Shown: one piece after another, positions 43,601 through 50,546 of the stretch
Numbering within the stretch: the stretch's first letter is position 1
How the letters are laid out: each line of letters starts with the position of its first letter
Source of the DNA: Caulobacter segnis
GTDB taxonomy: Bacteria > Pseudomonadota > Alphaproteobacteria > Caulobacterales > Caulobacteraceae
Assembly: GCF_023935105.1 (NCBI RefSeq)
Contig: NZ_CP096040.1
Coordinates: 1,612,001 to 1,676,000, forward strand
Reading direction: 5' to 3'
DNA length: 64,000 nucleotides
Notes under the pieces: generated by a model
Database searches by the model: none
What the model was told of the DNA's origin: nothing
The model's input: only the letters and a program-made list of their open reading frames with translations
Position numbers and translations under genes: made by a program

Positions 43601-44715
43601 TCCGTCTTATCGACTTGAGCCACAGTCTTGAGGCCAATCTTTTCCTTAGATTCCTGACCTATGTGATCAACCTTCGCCGCAGTTGGCTGATCTATACCGT
43701 TGACCATAAGATTGATCTGTTGCTGCATCTCAACGCTGATGGTTTGGTCTGCAGTTTTCGAGTTGGTAATCTGGACCGGCGTAGAGCTAGCCTTACAACC
43801 GCTGAGCATGCCGCTACCAGCGAGCGCGATGACCACGCTGACGAAGATCGCTAGCTTGCTATCTCTCGCTTTGAAATCGAGACGTCCGGGCGAGTTAAAC
43901 GAGAGCCCGAAGTGCTCAATGTCTCTCGGGTCATAGTAGCGCTCGATGATCTCATCCATCGTGAGGCCGGAGAGGTCCTGCCCCCCGCCGGTTGCACGAT
44001 AGGCAGCAACAGCGAACTCGATGAGCCGCGTCGGCTGACTAATTGCTGATGGATCGTTGCCCCTGTACGTAGGCGCAGTAATCGTCGACCAACTCTGCCC
44101 TTCCTTGACGAAGGAGCCGTACGCGTACTCAAAAAATCGCTCGGTCAACGCATTCCGAGCGACCTCTGCGATCGCTGGCGGCTTGCCGATATACTTTACA
44201 AGATCAAGCGGGAGTTCTTGCTTAAATCTGTTCGTTGAAAGCCAGTTGACGCGCCGAAAAAGGATATCGCCCCACAAGTAGGGGGGGATACGGGCGCGAT
44301 CTTCCAGTCTAAGCGGCGCGGCGATCTCGCCGAAAAGCACTCGGGAATATGCACCGAAGCCCGGCACGACAACCAAGTCCCCGACCGCCATGTTGGAAGT
44401 TAGGTGCCGGACGGTCCGCAAGAAAATCGCGGTGGCGGTATCTGGGCTCTGCGGGAAGTCTGCCAAGTTGATGGTCGTGCCATCATCCCTGACGGGTCCT
44501 TTGTGCGACACCATGGAGACAGAGCGCCGGATATGCTGGCGCACAAGACCATCATCTTCGAGATCCCGTTGGGCTAGGTCCAGCCCAGGAAACTCGAGAT
44601 AGACGCGACGCTCCTGCTCGAAGTCATCAAAGAACTTCCGGTTCTTGCCTGGCTGAACGATCCAGATGCGCTTCGAAGCGGGAATGATCGTCGTATTGAT
44701 ATCTACGGTGCTCAA
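43597..44715 (-). CDS. PUA/EVE-like sensor protein with TM or lipobox segment
   Basis: 372 residues from TTG 44715 (GGGGGAA just upstream; another TTG at 44793 is less likely). Residues 17-165 resemble the PUA/EVE-like domain found at the N-terminus of restriction-type proteins: KRIWIVQPGKNRKFFDDFEQ, GDLVVVPGFGAYSRVLFGEI and RRVNWLSTNRFKQELP. These domains often read modified bases or nucleotides. A helical stretch (170-265) and a TM segment at about 287-303 with lipobox-like LSGC follow, then a polar tail. The partner gene overlaps by 4 bp. This looks like a membrane-coupled nucleic-acid sensor. I know of no described system with this layout. Confidence 0.6.
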   Translation of the reverse strand: MSTVDINTTIIPASKRIWIVQPGKNRKFFDDFEQERRVYLEFPGLDLAQRDLEDDGLVRQHIRRSVSMVSHKGPVRDDGTTINLADFPQSPDTATAIFLRTVRHLTSNMAVGDLVVVPGFGAYSRVLFGEIAAPLRLEDRARIPPYLWGDILFRRVNWLSTNRFKQELPLDLVKYIGKPPAIAEVARNALTERFFEYAYGSFVKEGQSWSTITAPTYRGNDPSAISQPTRLIEFAVAAYRATGGGQDLSGLTMDEIIERYYDPRDIEHFGLSFNSPGRLDFKARDSKLAIFVSVVIALAGSGMLSGCKASSTPVQITNSKTADQTISVEMQQQINLMVNGIDQPTAAKVDHIGQESKEKIGLKTVAQVDKTE

Positions 44716-45313
44716 GCTTCCCCCGCGAGCGATCCTGCACTGAAGCTCGCCATTGAAGTGCGACTTGGCGGGAGCGTCAACTTTGGACTGCAACCCGCGT
44801 GCGCGCGCACCCCGGATATGGGGACATCACGCGGACAACGGCGTTAGGGGGCAGTTGGGATGTGCTGCTCGCCTTCTATGTCTCCAGCAAGTGGACGCGT
44901 TTGGCAACATCTCAAAGTTATGGGTTGGAACTTGGTTGGCATATCCGTTCGGATATACTTGCAAAAATTATCCGATTGTCAGTCAAAGACTTGATTGGAC
45001 TCGAAAAATTTACCGTAATTGCCTTTGCGGGCTACGATGCTTGTTCGAGGCGATCAGCAATACCGCTGGGCGCGCTCCTTTAATAGGGCGGCTCCAACAT
45101 GTAATTTCCTAATGAAATCGTCCGCTTAGGCGGAGGGGTAGCGGCTCGGGCTTGCCGGCCCGAGCCATTTCCCCGGAAAGAATCCGGTCTCGTTTCAACC
45201 GCGATACAGGACTTTCCCCCGTCATCGCCAAATAGTCAACCGTCCTGCCGGACGGATTGCGAGCGTATGCCTGGGCTCCGCCTCTCCCAAACTCTGAGAG
45301 AGGAATCTCCAAC
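44716..45313. other. AT-rich intergenic region upstream of the module
   Basis: No supported gene. 44900-45110 is among the most AT-rich parts of the window (TTGCAAAAATTATCC and similar). Overlapping open frames on the plus strand lack ribosome sites and protein-like composition. It probably holds the promoter of the two-gene module. Confidence 0.45.
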
Positions 45314-45532
45314 GTGAACAAGCAATCGGCCTCAGTGGGCCCGCCTTTCAGTGGCCGTTCCGGTCCTTCCCACCAATCTGTCAGCGACACCATTCGGCTG
45401 ACGCTCGGCGAGCAGCCGGAGCCCACGAGCCCGCGAGCGCTAAGCGCGATCGGTCGGATCATTATTACGCCGGATGATCGATCCATCCGGACCGTCATCA
45501 CTGGGCGACGGCTCATCACGACAGGCGCTTAG
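45314..45532 (+). CDS. Small hypothetical protein
   Basis: 72 residues from GTG 45314 (AGAGGA eight bases upstream): NKQSASVGPPFSGRSGPSHQ, SVSDTIRLTLGEQPEPTSPR, then RIIITPDDRSIRTVITGRRL. No TM segment or domain is recognised. The opposite strand is also open here, so the strand is uncertain. It overlaps the convergent MNT-HEPN gene by 4 bp. Confidence 0.35.
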   Translation: MNKQSASVGPPFSGRSGPSHQSVSDTIRLTLGEQPEPTSPRALSAIGRIIITPDDRSIRTVITGRRLITTGA

Positions 45533-46524
45533 CTGGAGGCCGCGTCCCGCAGCGCCTCCAATCGGGCTTCGCAAAGCTCTTTGACCAGGCTTTGGAGCAG
45601 CGCGATGCGCGCCTGGATCCAGGCCAATTCCTCAGTGGTGATCTTGTAGTGCGGCGAGTAGCGCGCCTTGACATAAGCGGCGCGCAGCAGCTCGAAACAG
45701 CGCTTGTGGAACTTGGTGTCGGTTGGCCAGACCTCGGCTAGGCGTGGATCCAGCGGCTCGGCCAGGCCGCGCAGGCGCACGAGGTTGTGGGACTTGGGTG
45801 CGTAGAGGGTAACGACCAGGAGTAGGCAGTAGTAGAGGCGCTCAACAGTCTGATGCAGGAGAAATGCCGCCTCCTTACTCCAACCTCTGGCAACGTCCTC
45901 GTTGGCATTGGTGAAGAATCGCGCAGCGCTCTCCATCCATTCATCGTAGTATTCTCGGCTTTCCTTGAGAGCGGCCTCAGACGAAAGCGGTGCAGGCTCA
46001 ACTAGGTTGCAACCCGCCGCCTCGAACAGCACGACCCCGTCGCGGACGATGTCGGTGAAGAAGTACCGCCCAAGCCGCAGTTGCTCGTTCACGTCTTCAA
46101 GGTCGTGGACGATGAAGTTGACTGGCGTGCGCAGCCGCTGACCGGCCGAAAGCTCGTCGAGCAGGCGCTTCTCGGCCCCTTCCCAGAACTCCAGCGGGTC
46201 GGCCAGCTTCTCTTGGTCGACGACGATCAGCAGATCGTAGTCCGAGAAGTAGCGCCCGACTGGATCTTCGACCCAGTCGCCGCGCGCGTACGATCCAAAC
46301 AGAATGATCTTGAGGATCTTGCCTTGGCCGAGCGAGCCAGATCGTTTGGCCACCTCCTCGGCAAAGCTCTCCTGCAACACCTCGACCACGAAGGCGAGCT
46401 CGCGCTGCTTGCCGGCCGGCAAATGATCGGTGGTGTTGGCCATGTTCGCTGTCTCGCCCGCCGCCCGGCGCATGGCAAGCGCCTCCTCGGCGCGCGCGGC
46501 GCGGTGATGCTCAGGCTTGGCCAT
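45529..46524 (-). CDS. Nucleotidyltransferase (MNT)-HEPN fusion protein
   Basis: 331 residues. The N-terminal half is a minimal nucleotidyltransferase: ILFGSYARGDW, then SDYDLLIVVDQEKLADPLEF and VNFIVHDLEDVNEQL, giving the GS...DxD...D metal site. The C-terminal half is HEPN-like: AAFLLHQTVERLYYCLLLVV, SHNLVRLRGLAEPLDPRLAE and RCFELLRAAYVKARYSPHY. As separate genes, MNT and HEPN form toxin-antitoxin pairs in which MNT AMPylates and silences the HEPN RNase. In a fusion the balance is built in. The usual R-x4-6-H of active HEPN is not clear. An earlier start (46524) and a later one (46443) are both possible. Confidence 0.75.
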   Translation of the reverse strand: MAKPEHHRAARAEEALAMRRAAGETANMANTTDHLPAGKQRELAFVVEVLQESFAEEVAKRSGSLGQGKILKIILFGSYARGDWVEDPVGRYFSDYDLLIVVDQEKLADPLEFWEGAEKRLLDELSAGQRLRTPVNFIVHDLEDVNEQLRLGRYFFTDIVRDGVVLFEAAGCNLVEPAPLSSEAALKESREYYDEWMESAARFFTNANEDVARGWSKEAAFLLHQTVERLYYCLLLVVTLYAPKSHNLVRLRGLAEPLDPRLAEVWPTDTKFHKRCFELLRAAYVKARYSPHYKITTEELAWIQARIALLQSLVKELCEARLEALRDAASS

Positions 46525-46659
46525 CAGTCACCCAACACGGCAGACGCAGTACGATGGTGAATCCTACACGTTCAGGTTGGAGGACGCTATCGCCATGGAG
46601 ATGTTTGTTTGGCGCCTGCGCGACGCGCCACCCGCGATGCGCCGCAACCGCACGACGCT

Positions 46660-46868
46660 AGGGGCGCCTACCCGATCAGGCTCGCCCAGGGCGCGGGAGC
46701 CGGCGGCGATGTCGCCGGTCAGGAGGGGGATCGGGTTGGTGGCGAGGTCGCTTCCGACCACCTTGGCCTCGGGGACTGTTCCTGGAGCGCCCGCGCGATG
46801 GCGGCGGTCAGGCGGCGCGAGGCGGACGCATCGTCCAGGATGCTGGAGTCGAGATGGAGGATCTGCAT
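46660..46868 (-). pseudogene. azoR: Truncated, frameshifted azoreductase (azoR) fragment
   Basis: ATG 46868 starts MQILHLDSSILDDASASRRL and TAAIARALQEQ, the N-terminus of FMN-dependent NADH-azoreductase. Continuing needs a one-base shift near 46787, after which VPEAKVVGSDLATNPIPLLT and GDIAAG follow, again AzoR-like. Homology then stops at about residue 65 of ~200 and nothing of the flavin-binding remainder is present. The 3' part was lost at the island boundary. It retains the common neighbourhood of an ArsR-type regulator. Confidence 0.7.
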
Positions 46869-47119
46869 GGCGTGTTCCCGGAAAAAGGATCGAACGAGGC
46901 CGGAGATAAACCCGAGGCTCCGGTCGGTGCTCGAGGACTCCGACCTGGCGCTGCGGAATGTCGGCGGCAGCAAGCAACTGCTGATGGGGCAGCGGGCGCC
47001 GCTTGCGTGCGAGCAGGCTTTGGCGGCCGCAGCCTGAACCCGAAGATCGAGGCGATACATCCCACGATGATGAAGAACAGGACGATGCCCGCCAGTTCTT
47101 CGAACGTCACAAATCCCAT
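46808..47119 (-). CDS. Small membrane protein, uncertain C-terminus
   Basis: ATG 47119 has a strong ribosome site (GGAGG, five bases upstream). The first ~30 residues (GFVTFEELAGIVLFFIIVGC, IASIFGFRLR) form a credible TM helix followed by basic residues. Beyond residue ~40 the composition (PAAPSAVACCRRHSAAPGRS) looks out of frame, and the ORF overlaps azoR, so a frameshift is likely. It recalls small PspB-like envelope proteins, but I cannot assign it. Confidence 0.4.
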   Translation of the reverse strand: MGFVTFEELAGIVLFFIIVGCIASIFGFRLRPPKPARTQAAPAAPSAVACCRRHSAAPGRSPRAPTGASGLSPASFDPFSGNTPCRSSISTPASWTMRPPRAA

Positions 47120-47210
47120 CGGCGCCTCCAGCCTCGATAGGGCAGTCGGGCGCCGGGAGACACATTGTCCTAGGTCAAATCGCGCCGGGCGGCGCGGCCT
47201 CGGGCGCTCT

Positions 47211-47519
47211 TCAGATGTCCGCCAGCTGCGCCAGATACGCGTTCAGCACGTCGCGCTGCAGCACCAGGAAGGCGAACTTGCCCTGGCGACAGATGCGGAT
47301 CAGGCCCGCGGTCTCCAGCTCCTTCATGTGGTGCGAGAAGGTGGCGGCGGTGACCGGCAGCAGCTGGGCGACCGCGCCGCAGGGCGTGGGCTCGCTCTCG
47401 GCGCCGATCTCCTTGAGGATCTGGCGCCGACGCGGGTCGGCCAGGGCCTTGGCGATCAGGTTCACCTGCCGCTCGCCCAGAACGACCTTGTCGGCGATGG
47501 GGCGCGTCGCGTCTTCCAT
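47211..47519 (-). CDS. ArsR-family transcriptional regulator
   Basis: 102 residues: [20 protein letters not shown], a Cys-containing turn ([13 protein letters not shown]), [20 protein letters not shown] and [20 protein letters not shown] form the winged helix of ArsR/SmtB proteins with HTH recognition helix [12 protein letters not shown]. There is no ELCVCD metal motif. This subgroup commonly regulates an adjacent oxidoreductase such as azoR, here broken. ATG 47519 is preferred. ATG 47528 is also in frame. Confidence 0.82.
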   Translation of the reverse strand: MEDATRPIADKVVLGERQVNLIAKALADPRRRQILKEIGAESEPTPCGAVAQLLPVTAATFSHHMKELETAGLIRICRQGKFAFLVLQRDVLNAYLAQLADI

Positions 47520-47607
47520 GTCCCTCATATGCGTTGGGCGACGCCGCAACGCAAACGGGCGGGACATTTCGATCCCGCCCACTTGGCGATGCATCTGGGC
47601 GTTCGGC

Positions 47608-48057
47608 CTAGTGCTTCAGCATGTGCTTGATGTCGCGCATCTGGTCATGGCCGGACTTCACCGAGGTCCAGGCCTTCTCGATCACGGCGCGGGTCTGGGC
47701 GTCGACGTCGGTGTCCTGCAGAGCCTTTTCGTACTTGGCCTTGATGTGATCCTCGCCGGCCTCGACCTCGCTGACGACGGCTTCGTCACCCTTGGTCACG
47801 GCGTCCTTCAGGTTCAGGAACGCGCGGTGGGCGGCGGCCAGGATGGTGCCGTCGTCCTTGGGGTCACCGCCCAGGCGCCGGACTTCGTCCTGCAGCTCCG
47901 AGGCGATCGAGCGGCGCTCCTGGGCGCGGCGCTCGAACAGGTCCTTGTAGCGCGAGTTGTCGGCGTCCTTGGCGGCCTCGGCATAGCCGTCGGCGCTGTC
48001 GATGGTGGTCTCGACCAGGCCGTTGATGAGCTTGATGTGATCTTCGTTCGTGTGCAT
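47608..48057 (-). CDS. DUF2383 four-helix-bundle protein (PA2169 family)
   Basis: 149 residues: [80 protein letters not shown]. This is a ferritin-like helical bundle in which Glu and His residues could bind metal, but no function is proven. Such proteins are typically stress-induced. A near-consensus EcfG promoter (TGAAC-N17-CGTT) lies 37 bases upstream on the same strand. Confidence 0.85.
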   Translation of the reverse strand: MHTNEDHIKLINGLVETTIDSADGYAEAAKDADNSRYKDLFERRAQERRSIASELQDEVRRLGGDPKDDGTILAAAHRAFLNLKDAVTKGDEAVVSEVEAGEDHIKAKYEKALQDTDVDAQTRAVIEKAWTSVKSGHDQMRDIKHMLKH

Positions 48058-48093
48058 CGGGCGGCTCCTCGTTCAGGGAAGGGGAGCCGGGTC

Positions 48094-48119
48094 AACGCGG
48101 CGCGCGCTGGAAGAGTTCA
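48094..48119 (-). promoter_or_regulatory. Near-consensus EcfG-type promoter
   Basis: Minus strand TGAAC (48119-48115), 17 bases, CGTT (48097-48094); consensus is GGAAC-N16/17-CGTT. Upstream of the DUF2383 gene. One mismatch, and it overlaps the trhO 3' end, so only suggestive. Confidence 0.35.
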
Positions 48120-49067
48120 GCTTGACCTTGCCGGGAATTTGGCGCCCACATGGTCGATGCCCAGGGTCTCGCAATGTAGGGCCTGACGGTGACGCTCGGC
48201 AGCGCGGGCCTTCTGGTTGTCACTGCGCCGGTCGTGGCAGGCGGGGCACGAGACGCCCTTGACATACAGCGGCGAGGCCTGGGCTTCTGGGCCGACCGGC
48301 ATGCGGCAGCCCCGGCACAGGGCGTGGGTTCCCGGCGCTAGGCCGTGGCCGACCGCGACGCGTTCGTCGAACACGAAGCACTCGCCGCGCCACAGGCTTT
48401 CCGGTTCGGGGACCTGCTCCAGATAGTCGAGGATCCCGCCCCTCAGGTGGAAAACGTCTTCGATCCCCTCGGCCTTGAGGAAGGCGGTCGACTTCTCGCA
48501 GCGGATGCCGCCGGTGCAGTACATGGCGACCTTGAGCGGCGCGGCGTTGGGACCGCGCTGGGCTTCCAGGCCCTGGCGGTAGTCCCGGAACCAGGCGGGG
48601 AATTCCGAGAAGCTGGCGGTCTTGGGATCGACCGCGCCCTCGAACTGGCCGACCGCGACCTCGTAGTCGTTGCGCGTGTCGATCACCACGACGTCGGGAT
48701 CGGCGATCAGGGCGTTCCAGTCGGCGGGCGCGACATAGGTCCCCGCATCGGTAGGATCCAGGTCGGGCTCGCCCAGGGTGACGATCTCCTGCTTCAGGCG
48801 GACCTTCATCCGGTAGAACGGCATGCGCTCGGCCCAGGCGGTCTTGGGCGCCAGATCGGCGCAGCCGGGCAGGGCGCGGATATGGTCCAGCACCGCCTCG
48901 ATGGCGGCGTCCTCGCCAGCGATGGTGCCGTTGATCCCCTCGCGGGCCAGCAGCAGGGTGCCCTTGACCCCCAGCCCGCAGCACAGCGCCGCCAGCGGGC
49001 CCTGGATCGCCGCCGGGTCGTCGAACCGCGTGAAGCGATACAGCGCGGCGACGCGATAGCTAGCCAA
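48117..49067 (-). CDS. trhO: tRNA uridine(34) hydroxylase, rhodanese type
   Basis: 316 residues. The N-terminal acylphosphatase-like domain (LAREGINGTIAGEDAAIEAV) is followed by a rhodanese domain with VVIDTRNDYEVAVGQFEGAV and the active-site loop AMYCTGGIRCEKSTAFL (Cys), then GVSCPACHD near the C-terminus. TrhO (YceA/UPF0176) makes 5-hydroxyuridine at tRNA position 34 using oxygen. Its start overlaps the sufE end by 8 bp, so the two are co-expressed. Confidence 0.92.
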   Translation of the reverse strand: MASYRVAALYRFTRFDDPAAIQGPLAALCCGLGVKGTLLLAREGINGTIAGEDAAIEAVLDHIRALPGCADLAPKTAWAERMPFYRMKVRLKQEIVTLGEPDLDPTDAGTYVAPADWNALIADPDVVVIDTRNDYEVAVGQFEGAVDPKTASFSEFPAWFRDYRQGLEAQRGPNAAPLKVAMYCTGGIRCEKSTAFLKAEGIEDVFHLRGGILDYLEQVPEPESLWRGECFVFDERVAVGHGLAPGTHALCRGCRMPVGPEAQASPLYVKGVSCPACHDRRSDNQKARAAERHRQALHCETLGIDHVGAKFPARSS

Positions 49068-49500
49068 GGGCGGGGTTTCCGAGCGCGTTTTTGGCGTCGT
49101 GCTGGATGCGGGCGACCATCGACTTCAGGCCGTTCGAGCGCTGCGAGGACAGGGCGCCGGACAGGCCTAGCCGGTCCATGGCCTGCTTGGCGTCGAAGGC
49201 GACGATGTCGGCAGGGGCGCGCCCCGAATAGAGGCGCAGCATGATCGCCACCAGGCCGCTGACGATGTGGGCGTCGCTGTCGCCGCGGAATTTCAGCGTC
49301 CCGTCAGCCTGGGGCTCGGTGACCAGCCACACCTGGCTGGCGCAGCCGCGCACCTTGTTCTCCTCCGAGCGCTCGGCGTCGGTGAGGGGCTCCAGGTCCT
49401 TGCCCAGCTCGATCACGTAGCGATAGCGCTCCTCCCAGTCGCCGAGGAGCTCGAACTCGTCGGCGAGGTCGTTCAGGGCGGTGTCGATCGCGTTGGTCAT
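49060..49500 (-). CDS. sufE: SufE sulfur-acceptor protein
   Basis: 146 residues: LADEFELLGDWEERYRYVIE, EENKVRGCASQVWLVTE (acceptor Cys in RGCASQVW), DSDAHIVSGLVAIMLRLYSG and LGLSGALSSQRSNGLKSMV are SufE hallmarks. It accepts persulfide sulfur from the cysteine desulfurase SufS for Fe-S assembly. The suf operon itself is not in the window. ATG 49500 is preferred over an in-frame start three codons upstream. Confidence 0.93.
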   Translation of the reverse strand: MTNAIDTALNDLADEFELLGDWEERYRYVIELGKDLEPLTDAERSEENKVRGCASQVWLVTEPQADGTLKFRGDSDAHIVSGLVAIMLRLYSGRAPADIVAFDAKQAMDRLGLSGALSSQRSNGLKSMVARIQHDAKNALGNPALG

Positions 49501-49554
49501 GGCGGGCAATTAGGGGGCTCGCCGGTCCAAGGCAAGCGCGAGCCCCGATACGTG

Positions 49555-50349
49555 TCAGCCCACGGGCAGGATCAACCGCGCCAGGAAGCCCGCGCCCAGG
49601 CTGGACGACAGCTTCAGCTGGCCGCCCATGGCCCGTGACAGCAGGTCGACGATCGGCAGGCCTAGACCGACGCCTTCGTTCTTTCGGGTGAGGGGCGAGC
49701 CGCCCTGTTCGAACGGCTGCAGCAGGCGCGGCAATTCAGCGCTCTCGACGCCGGGACCCTGGTCGCGGACCGTGATCTCGATCTCGCCGCCGATCTTGAC
49801 GGCGGCGATGTGCACGACTCCCCCGGCGGGCGAGTGGGTGACGGCGTTCTGCACCAGGTTTATCAGCATGGTCCGCAGGCCCCGGCCGTCGGCCAGGACG
49901 GTGGGCAGAGCGCCTTGCCCGATCACATGGACGATCACGTCGCGACGCGCGATCTCCGCGCGCAGGCTCTCGATCACGTCCTCGATCGCCTCGTCCAGCC
50001 GCTCGGGCGTCATCTTGATGTCGGTGACGTGGCCTTCCAGGCGGGCCAGTTCGACGACCTGGTTGACCAGCTTCAGCAGCTTGACGCCGCTGTCGTGGAC
50101 GATCGTCGCGTATTCCTTGTACTGCGGCGCGCCCAGCGGACCGTACAGCTCCTGCGACAGGATCTCGGAAAAGCCGATCACGGCGTTGAGCGGAGTGCGT
50201 AGCTCGTGGCTGACCATGCGCAGGAACGACCGCTTGCGATCGTCCAGGGCCAAGCGTCGACGCTCCTCGGCGGCCGCCCGACGGTCGGTCGGGGTGGGAT
50301 CCGCGAGGGCGGAGGCGAGCGAAGCGTCCAGGGACGCCGGTTCTGGCAT
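49555..50349 (-). CDS. Soluble sensor histidine kinase
   Basis: 264 residues with no TM segment or sensor domain. HisKA (FLRMVSHELRTPLNAVIGFS, phospho-His near residue 48) and HATPase_c (NLVQNAVTHSPAGG; VRDQGPGV; VGLGLPIVDLLSRAMGG) are complete. It lies divergent to divJ across a 197-bp interval and its catalytic core resembles the DivJ/PleC group, so a cell-cycle link is plausible but not shown. The only N-terminal extra is an Ala/Arg-rich stretch. Confidence 0.85.
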   Translation of the reverse strand: MPEPASLDASLASALADPTPTDRRAAAEERRRLALDDRKRSFLRMVSHELRTPLNAVIGFSEILSQELYGPLGAPQYKEYATIVHDSGVKLLKLVNQVVELARLEGHVTDIKMTPERLDEAIEDVIESLRAEIARRDVIVHVIGQGALPTVLADGRGLRTMLINLVQNAVTHSPAGGVVHIAAVKIGGEIEITVRDQGPGVESAELPRLLQPFEQGGSPLTRKNEGVGLGLPIVDLLSRAMGGQLKLSSSLGAGFLARLILPVG

Positions 50350-50546
50350 GGTGAGCTCCCGGACCTTCTGTCCGTGACGACTTGAGCCCGAGACTATCGT
50401 CGACGGCGCTTACGATTCCGTTTCCGTCCACAGCGAGTCCACGAAAGAAAGGTCGCTTGGCGATTGTACAGCCTTGGAGGCAGCGGTCACTCCGCGTTAA
50501 GGTTTGACGACGGCGAACCTGTCCGCCGGGCTAGAAGTCGACCGCT

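Noticed and set aside
44753..45112. Plus-strand ORFs upstream of the PUA-like gene
   Set aside because: Cys/Arg/Leu-rich composition, several overlapping alternatives, no ribosome site, AT-rich promoter-like DNA.
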